Shown piece after piece: positions 37,207 to 46,415 of a DNA stretch of 64,000 nt. The stretch covers positions 1 through 64,000 of the forward strand of contig CAJXVM010000024.1 of the NCBI GenBank assembly GCA_913061095.1. Reading direction: 5' to 3'. The notes beneath the pieces were generated by a model. It was given only the letters and a program-made list of their open reading frames with translations, was not told where the DNA came from and made no database searches. The DNA is from an uncultured Ignavibacteria bacterium. Its GTDB lineage: Bacteria > Bacteroidota > Ignavibacteria > SZUA-365. The first letter of the stretch is position 1; each line of letters opens with the position of its first letter. A program made the translations under genes and the position numbers.

Positions 37207-39109
37207 TGTCGATATAAATCGTGCGGAGATCACCTGAAATAACGATTTGTGCGATGTGCCCTCGCGTAACGAGTCCGGTGAAGACTGAGAGCGGGATATC
37301 AAGACTGCTCCAGTTGCCAGTGGTGATCGCGGGAGTGGTTGAAGCATTCAGCGACACTTCATGCTCGACGTCATCGCCGCCATCGAATACACCATTGGGT
37401 CCGAAATCAACCAGCTTGATTTTCAGCACCGCGGGATCGGTGATGACATCCGGAGTCCAGACGTCCATGTGAAAATGCGTCATGGCTGTGGCATCGATGG
37501 TCTGGGAGGTAAACTCGATCCCGGCGAACACGACACTGGTGTATTTCTTGACGTCATCCCCCTCAATCGTGATGTCGGCGAGATCGGCGTCATCCCAGAC
37601 CGCGGACCAGGTGTCCACCAGCACGTCATCATAGGCATTGCTGAAAAGTGAGATCACTTCCGACGCCGGGACGGTCGGTGTGGGAGCAGGCACTGCAGGT
37701 TCGGTCGGCATGTCGCCTCGATAGAAATAGATGTTGTCGACGTACACCGTATTAGGATCGCCTGAAATGATCATCTGCGCGAGATGGGCTTTTGTTCTCA
37801 GTCCGGTGAACGCCGAAAGCGGGATATCAAGCCCGACCCAGCGATTGCTCGCCAGTGCAGGCATCGATGAGCTCGTCAGAGTGAGTTCGTGCTCGGCATC
37901 ATCCCCGCCGCCGAATGCACCGTCCGCGCCGAAATCAACCAGTTTGATTTTGAATACAGCCGGCGGGTCCGTCGGATCCGGCGTCCAGAAGTCCACGTGA
38001 AGGGTGGTCATGTCCGAGGCGTCAATCAGCTGCGAGGTGAACTCGATCCCGGCGAACACGAGGTTGGAATATTTCTTCACATCGTCACCCTCGATCTGGA
38101 TATCGGATACGCCGGCATCGTCCCAGTCGGCGGACCAGGTATCGACCGGGACGTTGGAGTAGGCATTGCTGAAAAGCGAAATGACATCGGCAGCGGCGAT
38201 CGTCGGCACGGGCGCCGGTGCGGCGGGTCCGGGTGCCGCTTCGCCGACCGTGACCGTCACCGTGCCGTCGACGTCCACCGATCCGAGCGTGGCGCTGATC
38301 GTGGCCGTCCCCAGGCCGACGGCGGTGATAAGCCCGTTCTCGTCGACGGTCGCAACGCCGTCATCGGAAGAGGAAAATGTAAAATACCCGGGCAATGCGT
38401 AGATGGTATTGGGCACCCCGCTCTGATCATAGGTGACGCCGGTCCCTTCGACGGGAAAGCTGTCGTTAATCTCCGCCGTGACCGTACGGCTTGTCATGAA
38501 CGGTTTCGGATGTGCGAGTGTCCCGAGGCGCTCGAACTGTACGTCATCGATGAACAGCTCGTATCCGTTTCCGTTCTCCGGTCCCTCGGCCAGGAATAGG
38601 AGTCCCCGTTCCTGCACGAGTTTCTCGGGAAGCGGAATGGGAAGGGTGTATTTTCTCCATGTCGTGGAGACAGGCAGATCGGACTTCAGCGCGACATAGC
38701 GAGAGGTGCCGGAGTTGTCATTTCCGAAGCCGACCTCATTGAGCGTGGCAGGCATGCTCCCTTTTGCCCAGAAGGTCAGCGCGTCATATCCCGACAGGTC
38801 GCGTCCGCCCGCGCTGACAAACGTGCCGCCCGCGAACGATCCGGACGGATCGCCCTCATTCGGAATGACGAACATCAGCGACTTTGTGCCGCGGTATGTC
38901 ACCGAAGTCGAGATATCAAGGGCATCGACCTTTGAAGCGCCAAAGGCATGGTATTGAACACCGGGACCGAATTCGTCAATGAACACTTCCGCAGTCGTGG
39001 GATACGCAGCAGGCTCGAGTGTGCTCTCGTCCCTCTCGCAGCCGGCCGTGACCAGTATCATGACGACGGCCGCAGAAGCTGCGAAACGGATCATACTATT
39101 CGCGGTCAT
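37187..39109 (-). CDS. Lipoprotein with Ig-like domain and two glucan-locus modules (putative glucan-binding)
   Basis: 640 residues. Lipobox VTAGC with Cys24. Residues about 35-200 are a galactose-binding-type beta-sandwich (FWAKGSMPATLNEVGFG, LFIDDVQFERLG). Residues 205-295 contain a BIG2-type Ig fold (VATVDENGLITAVGLGTATI). Two 165-residue modules follow (DVISLFSNAYSNVPVDTWSA and EVISLFSNAYDDVLVDTWSA), each closing with DxxTVYVDNIYFY or a variant, homologous to the pair in the T9SS protein at 29685. No enzyme motif is seen. It occupies the place where other Bacteroidota loci have a surface glycan-binding lipoprotein. First gene of the operon, transcribed from the promoter at 39205-39233. 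Confidence 0.8.
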   Translation of the reverse strand: MTANSMIRFAASAAVVMILVTAGCERDESTLEPAAYPTTAEVFIDEFGPGVQYHAFGASKVDALDISTSVTYRGTKSLMFVIPNEGDPSGSFAGGTFVSAGGRDLSGYDALTFWAKGSMPATLNEVGFGNDNSGTSRYVALKSDLPVSTTWRKYTLPIPLPEKLVQERGLLFLAEGPENGNGYELFIDDVQFERLGTLAHPKPFMTSRTVTAEINDSFPVEGTGVTYDQSGVPNTIYALPGYFTFSSSDDGVATVDENGLITAVGLGTATISATLGSVDVDGTVTVTVGEAAPGPAAPAPVPTIAAADVISLFSNAYSNVPVDTWSADWDDAGVSDIQIEGDDVKKYSNLVFAGIEFTSQLIDASDMTTLHVDFWTPDPTDPPAVFKIKLVDFGADGAFGGGDDAEHELTLTSSSMPALASNRWVGLDIPLSAFTGLRTKAHLAQMIISGDPNTVYVDNIYFYRGDMPTEPAVPAPTPTVPASEVISLFSNAYDDVLVDTWSAVWDDADLADITIEGDDVKKYTSVVFAGIEFTSQTIDATAMTHFHMDVWTPDVITDPAVLKIKLVDFGPNGVFDGGDDVEHEVSLNASTTPAITTGNWSSLDIPLSVFTGLVTRGHIAQIVISGDLRTIYIDNVYFHE

Positions 39110-39189
39110 GTCTCGTCTCCAGTTCTATGAAAAATGAATGAACGATCGCGGGAAAGAATTTCAGCCCGGAGGACTGGTTGGCATTGATG

Positions 39190-39204
39190 ACTTTGTTCGA
39201 TGAC
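39190..39204 (-). promoter_or_regulatory. Candidate operator at the glucan operon promoter
   Basis: Minus strand GTCATCGAACAAAGT immediately after the -10 element. CGAACAAAGT recurs in the same position relative to the divergent promoter (39335-39344). TTTGT-N6-ACAAA at 39192-39207 forms an imperfect inverted repeat. The position over the start site suits a repressor. Confidence 0.55.
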
Positions 39205-39233
39205 AAAATAATGTTGGCAACACCATTTGTCAA
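39205..39233 (-). promoter_or_regulatory. Sigma70-type promoter of the minus-strand glucan operon
   Basis: On the minus strand TTGACA (39228-39233), 17-base spacer, TATTTT (39205-39210). Gives a leader of about 90 bases to the ATG at 39109. Confidence 0.65.
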
Positions 39234-39295
39234 GAAAAAAATCATCCCGACCGCCATAATTATCCATTCTTAAGGACTATATGCACATTTTTTTC

Positions 39296-39324
39296 TTGAC
39301 ATCGCTCAGAAAACATGCTACATT
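39296..39324 (+). promoter_or_regulatory. Sigma70-type promoter of the glycosidase-barrel gene
   Basis: TTGACA (39296-39301), 17-base spacer, TACATT (39319-39324). Leader of about 88 bases to the ATG at 39419. Divergent partner of the promoter at 39205-39233. Confidence 0.65.
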
Positions 39325-39344
39325 GTTTGCGATTCGAACAAAGT
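39325..39344 (+). promoter_or_regulatory. Candidate operator at the glycosidase-barrel promoter
   Basis: GTTTGCGATTCGAACAAAGT directly after the -10. It shares CGAACAAAGT with the opposite promoter, in the same orientation relative to transcription, and together with the preceding TT (TTGTTnG...CnAACAA) forms an imperfect inverted repeat. Confidence 0.55.
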
Positions 39345-39418
39345 ATGCCGCAAGATGTTGCTCGGTGGCCCAAACGTGTTTCCGCCAGACAGACTTTCCA
39401 TTTCGTGAGGAGGCTCTC

Positions 39419-42400
39419 ATGACTTCGACCCGTGTTCGCGCTACCCGTGTGTTCTTCCTGATCATTTGCACTCTCACGTTCTTCCTTGCAGGAACATCAG
39501 CGTCCAACGCACAGGTCGCTGACGTCCGCGTCGTCACTGATGAAGCCGGTATGCGGCTTCAGGTCGATGGAAAGGACTTCATGGTCCTCGGTATGAACTG
39601 GGACTACTTCCCCATCGGCACGAATTACTCGTACAGCCTGTGGACCCAACCGGACGACATCATCATGGCGGCACTGGACCATGAAATGACCATGCTCCAG
39701 GAGATGGGTGTGAACGCGATCCGGCAGTACGTCGGCGTGCCCCCACGCTGGGTGAAATACATTTACGAGCGCTATGGCATTTACACGGTGCTCAATCATC
39801 CGCTGGGCAGATACGGCGTGACCATCAACGGCGTGTACTATGCGTCGACCGACTATTCGGATCCCGACACGCGCGCCTCCATTCTGGCGGAAGTCGAAGC
39901 CATGGTCAACGAGTTCCGTGACGTCCCGGGCGTGCTGATGTGGCTGCTGGGGAATGAGAACAACTACGGACTCGTGTGGAAATCCGCGGAAACCGAGGCG
40001 CTGCCGGAGGGTGAGCGAGACGCGGCCAAAGCGCGTTATCTGTATTCGCTATTTGGCGACGCCACCCGGCTGATCCACGGCATGGATACGAAACGCCCGG
40101 TGGCAATGGCGAACGGCGACCTGCAGTACATCGACATCATCGCCGAGGAGGTCAAGGAACTCGATATCTTTGGCACGAACGTCTATCGGGGCATGTCATT
40201 CAGGGATGCTTTCCAGGAGGTCAAGGACAAACTGGGAATCCCCATCATGTACACGGAATTCGGCGCGGACGCCTTCAACGCAAAAGAAATGCGTGAAGAC
40301 CAGCTGATGCAGGCGCGGTATCTCATCTCCCAGTGGCAGGAGATTTACGAGCAGTCAAGCGGAAAAGGCAGGGTCGGGAATTCGATCGGCGGATTGACAT
40401 TTCAGTTCAGCGACGGATGGTGGAAATTCAAGCAGGAAAGCAATCTTGATGTGCATGATGTAAACGCCTCCTGGCCGAACGATGCGTACCCGGAAGATTA
40501 CGTGCCCGGCGAAAACAACATGAATGAAGAGTGGTGGGGCGTCTGTGCAAAGGGGCCGACCGATGCCCGCGGTCTGTACAAGCTGTACCCGCGCGCGGCC
40601 TACTACGCGCTGCAGAAGGCACATCGGCTCGATCCGTACGGCCCCAATACCGATCTCAATACGATCCGGGAACATTTCGCTTCCATCCGTCCCATCGGAG
40701 CTGTTCTTGAGGCCCGCAGCGATCGGGCAGCACTGCTGACCGAAGCCTTCCAGGGTGTCCGCGTCAGCGGGCTCCGGATCGATATGAGCACGATCAGCAC
40801 CGGCGGACACAACATCAGCACGCCGGATGAAATCGATCCGAACGACGACAGCCGCCCGTCATTCCGTGGATTCGATCATCTCGAATCTTTCTATGCGAAA
40901 ATCGAAGCGCGTCCGGCACCCAATGTCTCGGGCAGCGTCGCGGTGAACGTGCTGGGCAATGTCCCCGAAAATCCAATCAATGAAATCTTCTACGAAAACC
41001 GAGGCCGCGTCCGCAATGCCGAGCTCGACGGCGAGCAGCTTCCACTCACCGATATTGAACGCGTCAAGGTATACAGCGCGAATGTGTCATGGGACAGCCA
41101 GTGGTTCACGCTCGATGGATTCTACCGCACGGGGCACTATCACTGGGGATATGAAGGCGACTTCTTCGGATTGTACCAGGAAGCCAATTACGGTCCGAAC
41201 ATCGACCTGTACAATGGGAACGCCCCGCTCGGTGTTGAAATCGAAGGGAAGAAGCAACTCAGTGGCCTGAAGATCGCGGTCGGACCGGAACTCTGGTGGG
41301 GAGCGAATCCCGCGGTCCTTCTGAAATACCAGCGGCAGCTGGGTTCGATCGTGGCAACCGCCATCTATCAGGAGGATCTCGATGATCAGGGACCCGCAGT
41401 GAGTTCGATCGCCATCCCGCTTCCGCCCACGCGAAAGGCCACTCTTCATCTGGAGACGGAGTACGGTCCGTTCGGCATTGAAGTCGGCGGTATCTGGTCG
41501 GGCGATACGAAAACCGGCCAGCCATTCCAGATCGCGAGCGGATCTCCCGGGAGCTACACGGTGCTGCAGGACTATATCAAATCGGAAGACGCCTTCGGCG
41601 CAAAAGCCAAACTGACGCTTTCCAGCGGCCGCTGGAACTGGTATGCGCAGGGTACTGCCAGGGGGCTTGTCGCGGATGGCGGTCCGACGTCGGCGCTCAC
41701 GTTCACGGGATGGAGGCTCAAGGACAACGGCTTCGGAAACCAGTACAACGTGCTGACAGGGCTCGCCGTGACCATGGGGAGTTTCCAGGTCGCTCCGAAC
41801 TTCCTGTGGCAGAAGCCCATCGTAGGACCGATCCCGGCGGACGTCCCGGCTCCGGGCAGACCGCGCAACGTGCTGGACGATCCCTTCGCCGTGCGCGTGA
41901 ACCGCGAGACCACAGCTGGCGAACTCCTCATCACCTACGATCCCACGCCCGCGACCTGGATGTACGCATGGGACAGCGACATGCGTGAGGACGCGAAATT
42001 CGCCGCCAGCGTGGGATTCGTATTCCGCCACCATCCGACGACGCAGGATGCCGCGATCGGCATTCTGGCCGACGGTCGAACCACCTTCGCATTTCCCGGC
42101 GCTGCGCCGGCGCGTGATCTCTGGGAGACGTACGCGCGCATCGTTTCAAAATTGCGTCCGGGGCTGGGCCTGATTGCGAACATCTATGGCGGCACCGGTG
42201 AACCAAACGGCGACGACGACCGTCTGATCCATCGCTATGGTGCCGACATCCGTCTCGTCCTGAACTCCCTGAAATTTGCCGCCATGGCGAAGGTCAACGA
42301 CTGGGGTCCGTACGACTATCATCGCGACTTCAATCAGACCTTCCCGCTGCAGCTGGTCGGTGACCTCTCCTATATGCTGGGATCGCCCGCCTGGTTCGAC

Positions 42401-42583
42401 CTCCCGCAGACGCGGATTGGACTGTGCGGAACGTGGCGATCCCTCGACGAGTATTCGCCGCGATACTGTCCGGGCCGGACGCCGAATGCCTCTGGTGTAT
42501 TGGAATGCGATCCCGACCTGCCGGGTGAGAACGGCAGCGAGTGGGAAATCCGTACGTACATTCAGTTGAATATTGGAATGTGA
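39419..42583 (+). CDS. Fusion: clan GH-A TIM-barrel glycosidase + predicted outer-membrane beta-barrel
   Basis: About 1054 residues from the ATG at 39419 (GAGGAGG upstream), signal ending SASNAQ. Residues 35-480 are a clan-A (beta/alpha)8 glycosidase: LGMNWDYFP, MGVNAIRQYVGVPP, acid/base Glu180 in WLLGNENNYG, nucleophile Glu280 in IMYTEFGADAF. It resembles the GH2/GH5/GH72 type; the exact family is not assigned. Residues about 500-1054 lack helices and alternate polar and hydrophobic residues in strand-length runs with many Trp and Tyr (WFTLDGFYRTGHYHWGYEGD, WNWYAQGTARGLV, LQLVGDLSYMLG), ending in the strand IRTYIQLNIGM, as in outer-membrane barrels. It may trim glucan at an outer-membrane pore. 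Divergent from the ROK operon, with GH3 next. Confidence 0.8.
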   Translation: MTSTRVRATRVFFLIICTLTFFLAGTSASNAQVADVRVVTDEAGMRLQVDGKDFMVLGMNWDYFPIGTNYSYSLWTQPDDIIMAALDHEMTMLQEMGVNAIRQYVGVPPRWVKYIYERYGIYTVLNHPLGRYGVTINGVYYASTDYSDPDTRASILAEVEAMVNEFRDVPGVLMWLLGNENNYGLVWKSAETEALPEGERDAAKARYLYSLFGDATRLIHGMDTKRPVAMANGDLQYIDIIAEEVKELDIFGTNVYRGMSFRDAFQEVKDKLGIPIMYTEFGADAFNAKEMREDQLMQARYLISQWQEIYEQSSGKGRVGNSIGGLTFQFSDGWWKFKQESNLDVHDVNASWPNDAYPEDYVPGENNMNEEWWGVCAKGPTDARGLYKLYPRAAYYALQKAHRLDPYGPNTDLNTIREHFASIRPIGAVLEARSDRAALLTEAFQGVRVSGLRIDMSTISTGGHNISTPDEIDPNDDSRPSFRGFDHLESFYAKIEARPAPNVSGSVAVNVLGNVPENPINEIFYENRGRVRNAELDGEQLPLTDIERVKVYSANVSWDSQWFTLDGFYRTGHYHWGYEGDFFGLYQEANYGPNIDLYNGNAPLGVEIEGKKQLSGLKIAVGPELWWGANPAVLLKYQRQLGSIVATAIYQEDLDDQGPAVSSIAIPLPPTRKATLHLETEYGPFGIEVGGIWSGDTKTGQPFQIASGSPGSYTVLQDYIKSEDAFGAKAKLTLSSGRWNWYAQGTARGLVADGGPTSALTFTGWRLKDNGFGNQYNVLTGLAVTMGSFQVAPNFLWQKPIVGPIPADVPAPGRPRNVLDDPFAVRVNRETTAGELLITYDPTPATWMYAWDSDMREDAKFAASVGFVFRHHPTTQDAAIGILADGRTTFAFPGAAPARDLWETYARIVSKLRPGLGLIANIYGGTGEPNGDDDRLIHRYGADIRLVLNSLKFAAMAKVNDWGPYDYHRDFNQTFPLQLVGDLSYMLGSPAWFDLPQTRIGLCGTWRSLDEYSPRYCPGRTPNASGVLECDPDLPGENGSEWEIRTYIQLNIGM

Positions 42584-42593
42584 GAAACGCATA

Positions 42594-42621
42594 GGCGGGA
42601 TTCCGATGCGGAATCCCCGCC
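42594..42621 (+). terminator. Hairpin between the barrel-glycosidase and GH3 genes
   Basis: GGCG-GGATTCC-GATGC-GGAATCC-CCGCC, a near-perfect stem of about 12 bp. No T tract follows (GCTCTCGCAGG), so it may be a partial terminator or an mRNA-stabilising hairpin that sets the level of the downstream GH3. Confidence 0.45.
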
Positions 42622-42674
42622 GCTCTCGCAGGAAACTCGTTTTGAAACAACATACGTCCTGAAAAGGGAAACCC

Positions 42675-44864
42675 ATGGAACACACGTCCTCTCCGGATAC
42701 GCAGATTCGTGATCTGCTGCAGCGCATGACACTCCCTGAAAAGATAGGTCAGCTGCAGCTGGTCAACGGTGCCGGCGGTACTATCCCGGACGACCTGCGC
42801 GCAGCGGTCGCCTCGGGAAGCGTCGGCGCTGTCCTCAATGAAGTCAATCCGGCGGTTGTTCATGAGCTTCAGAGCATCGCTGTCCATGACAGCCGTCACG
42901 GCATTCCGCTGCTGATCGGTCGAGATGTCATTCATGGTTTTGCGACAGTGTTTCCGATTCCGCTCGGGCAGGCCGCGAGCTGGAATCCGGAGATCGTGCG
43001 GCGCGGCGCCCGGATCGCGGCGCGCGAGGCCGCGGCGACAGGGATCAACTGGACCTTCGCTCCCATGGTCGACATCGGTCGTGATCCCCGGTGGGGCAGA
43101 ATTGCCGAGACGCTCGGAGAGGATCCCTATCTGAGCGGTGTGCTGGCCGCAGCGATGGTGCGGGGATTTCAGGGCGACGACCTGTCGCAACCCTCGAGCC
43201 TCGCGGCCTGCGCGAAGCATTTCGCCGGGTACGGCGCCAGCGAGAGCGGTCGTGACTACAACACGACGAATATTCCGGAAATCGACCTGCGCGACATCCA
43301 CCTTCCGTCATTCAAGGCGGCGTGTGACGCCGGCGTCGCCACCTTCATGACCTCGTTCAGCGACCTGAACGGCATTCCCGCAACCGCCAATGACTTCCTC
43401 CTGAAAAAAATTCTCCGTGAAGAATGGGGATTCGACGGCTTCGTCGTCAGCGACTGGGAGTCCGTTTCGCAGCTGTCGATTCACGGACTGACGCCGGACG
43501 ACAGAGAGTCCGCCTTCGAGGCAGCGCAGGCGGGGCTCGACATGGAGATGGCGAGCACGACCTTCGCCGCGCATCTCGCTTCCCTGGTCGAAGAAGGACG
43601 CATCCCGGCTCAGAGAATCGATGCGATGGTGGAAAATGTCCTGCGCATCAAATTCCGCCTCGGCCTTTTTTCACACCGGCACGAGCACACCGAAGATCTT
43701 TCCGTTATCGCACACCCTGACCACCTCTCCGCTGCAAAGGATGCCGCTGTCGAGAGCATGGTGCTGTTGAAGAATGACAACAATCTGCTTCCGCTGGCAA
43801 CAACGGAGCGCACCTCGATTGCCGTGATCGGACCACTGGCGGACGATCCGTACGAGCAATTAGGGACGTGGATATTCGATGGGGATGAACGGCACAGTGT
43901 TACTCCTCTGCAGTCCATCCGCCAGGCGGTTCCGGAGGATGTAACCATCCATCATGCGCGCGCGATGGCGACGACACGAAGCCGGGATCGGGAAGGATTC
44001 GACGAAGCACTGCGGTGTGCCGCCGATTCCGATGCCGTCATTCTCTTTCTCGGAGAGGAATCCATCCTCTCCGGGGAAGCGCACTGCCGTGCCGATATCC
44101 GCCTTCCCGGGAATCAGGAAGAGCTCATCAGGGAAATCGCCGCGATCGGCAAACCCGTCGTGCTCGTGATCATGGCGGGCCGGCCGCTGGCTCTCGAAGA
44201 CGTCATCGGCAGCGTGGACGCACTGCTTTACGCCTGGCATCCCGGCAGCATGGCGGGTCCGGCCATCGCCGACCTCCTGTTCGGCGCCGCGGCACCGTCC
44301 GGCAAACTTCCGGTCACGTTCCCGCGTGTCACGGGTCAGATCCCGATCTACTACGCCCACAAGAATACGGGCAAACCCGCGATTCCATCCGAGGTAATGC
44401 ACATCGACGACATTCCTCCCAGGGCACCACAGGTGTCATTCGGACTCACATCCTTCCATCTCGACGCGGGAGCCTCCCCCCTCTTCCCCTTCGGCTTCGG
44501 CCTTTCGTACACGACGTTCAGATACGACAATATCAGAACGGACACACCCGAGATTCAGCTTGGCGATCGCATCGTTGTCACCGCGGACCTGACAAACACC
44601 GGAGACCGGGAGGGCACGGAGATCGTGCAGCTCTACGTGCGTGATCTGGTCGGCAGCGTCACGAGACCGGTCAGGGAACTCAAGGCATTCAAACGCGTCC
44701 TTCTGCAGCCGGGAGAAATGCAGTCCGTTTCCTTCGAACTTCATACCGATGATCTCGCCTTTACCAACAGGCACATGCAGCGTGTCACGGAACCGGGTGA
44801 ATTTTACGCGTGGATTGGAGGCAGCTCGGAAACGGAGCTGAAAGCCCGGTTCATGGTCCGTTGA
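42675..44864 (+). CDS. bglX: GH3 beta-glucosidase, cytoplasmic (BglX-like)
   Basis: 729 residues and no signal peptide, so probably cytoplasmic. Typical GH3 order: RMTLPEKIGQLQLVNG, GRDVIHGFATVFPIPLG, NWTFAPMVDIGRDPRWGR, ACAKHFAGYGA, nucleophile Asp260 in GFVVSDWESV, then the alpha/beta sandwich (VLLKNDNNLLPL) and the FN3-like C-terminal domain (GLSYTTFRYDN, VQLYVRDLVGSVTRPVRELK). It would release glucose from short beta-linked oligosaccharides. Probably transcribed from the barrel-glycosidase promoter, 91 bp away. The locus therefore encodes two GH3 enzymes, this free one and the transporter-fused one. Confidence 0.9.
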   Translation: MEHTSSPDTQIRDLLQRMTLPEKIGQLQLVNGAGGTIPDDLRAAVASGSVGAVLNEVNPAVVHELQSIAVHDSRHGIPLLIGRDVIHGFATVFPIPLGQAASWNPEIVRRGARIAAREAAATGINWTFAPMVDIGRDPRWGRIAETLGEDPYLSGVLAAAMVRGFQGDDLSQPSSLAACAKHFAGYGASESGRDYNTTNIPEIDLRDIHLPSFKAACDAGVATFMTSFSDLNGIPATANDFLLKKILREEWGFDGFVVSDWESVSQLSIHGLTPDDRESAFEAAQAGLDMEMASTTFAAHLASLVEEGRIPAQRIDAMVENVLRIKFRLGLFSHRHEHTEDLSVIAHPDHLSAAKDAAVESMVLLKNDNNLLPLATTERTSIAVIGPLADDPYEQLGTWIFDGDERHSVTPLQSIRQAVPEDVTIHHARAMATTRSRDREGFDEALRCAADSDAVILFLGEESILSGEAHCRADIRLPGNQEELIREIAAIGKPVVLVIMAGRPLALEDVIGSVDALLYAWHPGSMAGPAIADLLFGAAAPSGKLPVTFPRVTGQIPIYYAHKNTGKPAIPSEVMHIDDIPPRAPQVSFGLTSFHLDAGASPLFPFGFGLSYTTFRYDNIRTDTPEIQLGDRIVVTADLTNTGDREGTEIVQLYVRDLVGSVTRPVRELKAFKRVLLQPGEMQSVSFELHTDDLAFTNRHMQRVTEPGEFYAWIGGSSETELKARFMVR

Positions 44865-45006
44865 AATCCCGCTGCGGTAGTGAACAACCGATAACACATC
44901 CCTTCACGGAAAACCGCCTGAAGTTTGTTTGCCGGGGAAGTATTTGATAGGTTGCGGAAGATCATCTCTTGTTCTCCGTGTTTCCTTCCCCAAGTGCCCG
45001 CGGCGG

Positions 45007-46338
45007 ATGACTGACAAGCTTCAACGATCCGGATGGTTGCCGTACACAGGTCTGCTTCAGTGCTGTATTGTCCTGTGTATCGTGTTCGCGATTGCTCCGA
45101 AGAGTTACGCGCAGGCTCCGGTGCAGCTCAGCCTCGACAGCGCGAAACAGTGCGCACTGGATTACAATAAAACAATCGCGAATGCGGATCTCTCCGTCGA
45201 TGACGCGAGAGCCCGCCTGCGGGAAACCGTCGCCCAGGGGCTCCCCCAGATACATGCCACCGTGGACTACTCCAATTTTTTTGGTTCATCGGCTTCTCTC
45301 GGCAACTTTCCGGGTATGCGCATTACGTTTAATCCCACAAGCAATCTGGGATTGACTGTCAGCCAGCTCGTTTTCAGCGCCGGATGGATTGTCGGCATTC
45401 AATCGGCAAAGCTGTATCGGGAGATGATGAAAGCCGGCAGGGAGAACACCCGTGCCACCATCCTTGCACAGGTCACCGAAGCGTACACGCTGTGCCTCGT
45501 TTCCGAGCGTATCCGACAGGGTCTCACGGAGAATCTCGAGAACATGCAAACCGTCCTCGATCAGACGAAGGTGATGGTCGACGTCGGCATGGCGGAAGAA
45601 CTTGACTATGACCAGCTCGCCGTTCAGGTCGGGACCATCGGCGATGCACTGAAAGCGGCGGAAAGACAGGTGGAAATCTCGCTGAATATGCTGCGACTGC
45701 TGATAGGCGTTCCGGCAGAGCAGATCATCACCCTCACCGACGGCATTGAAACACTCGTCGCGCACGCTGACTTCCGCGGCAGCCTCGACAGACCTTTCTC
45801 CCTTGAAGCCAATCCCGAATACCGGATGATGGCCCTGCAGACCGATATCGCCCGGCGTGCCGTGCGACTGGAACAGTCAACCCTCCTTCCGACGATTACG
45901 GGATTCTACAGCTATACGGAAAAACTGCTCAAACCGGAATTCGACATTACACCGAAGCATGTCATCGGACTGAACCTGAGCCTGCCGCTGTTCACCAGCG
46001 GGCTTCGATTGCACCGCATCGAACAGGCACAGCTCAACACGCAAATCGCTGAAAACAAAATGGAGCTCCTCACCCGCGAACTCGCCATCAGGGAAAAACA
46101 GCTCCGCTACAATCTGAGTAATGCCATCGATCAGTACGAAAACCGACGGACAAACATGGAGGTCGCGAAGAAGGTCTTCATGCATATGAACAACAAGTAC
46201 CAGCAGGGCATGGTCTCATCGCTGGACCTGACGACCGCGCACAACACCTCCATCCAGGCTGAAAATAATTTCTATAACGCCCTGCTTCAGCTGATACAGT
46301 CGCAGGTCGCCCTGGACAGACTCCTGAACACGCTGTAA
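45007..46338 (+). CDS. TolC-family outer-membrane efflux protein
   Basis: About 443 residues from the ATG at 45007, giving a signal peptide ending SYAQ. Two outer-membrane-efflux (OEP) halves with long coiled helices (KQCALDYNKTIANADLSVDD, REKQLRYNLSNAIDQYENRR) and strand segments between. The C-terminal NKYQQGMVSSLDLTTAHN is the usual TolC-type turn. First gene of the efflux operon; the adaptor gene follows after 77 bp. It forms the exit duct through the outer membrane. Confidence 0.9.
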   Translation: MTDKLQRSGWLPYTGLLQCCIVLCIVFAIAPKSYAQAPVQLSLDSAKQCALDYNKTIANADLSVDDARARLRETVAQGLPQIHATVDYSNFFGSSASLGNFPGMRITFNPTSNLGLTVSQLVFSAGWIVGIQSAKLYREMMKAGRENTRATILAQVTEAYTLCLVSERIRQGLTENLENMQTVLDQTKVMVDVGMAEELDYDQLAVQVGTIGDALKAAERQVEISLNMLRLLIGVPAEQIITLTDGIETLVAHADFRGSLDRPFSLEANPEYRMMALQTDIARRAVRLEQSTLLPTITGFYSYTEKLLKPEFDITPKHVIGLNLSLPLFTSGLRLHRIEQAQLNTQIAENKMELLTRELAIREKQLRYNLSNAIDQYENRRTNMEVAKKVFMHMNNKYQQGMVSSLDLTTAHNTSIQAENNFYNALLQLIQSQVALDRLLNTL

Positions 46339-46415
46339 ATCCGGAGGACATCCGTCCCGTTTCGCACAGCGCCGATTCGCACGTCCTCGAAATTGATCCA
46401 ACGGACAAGAGCACC

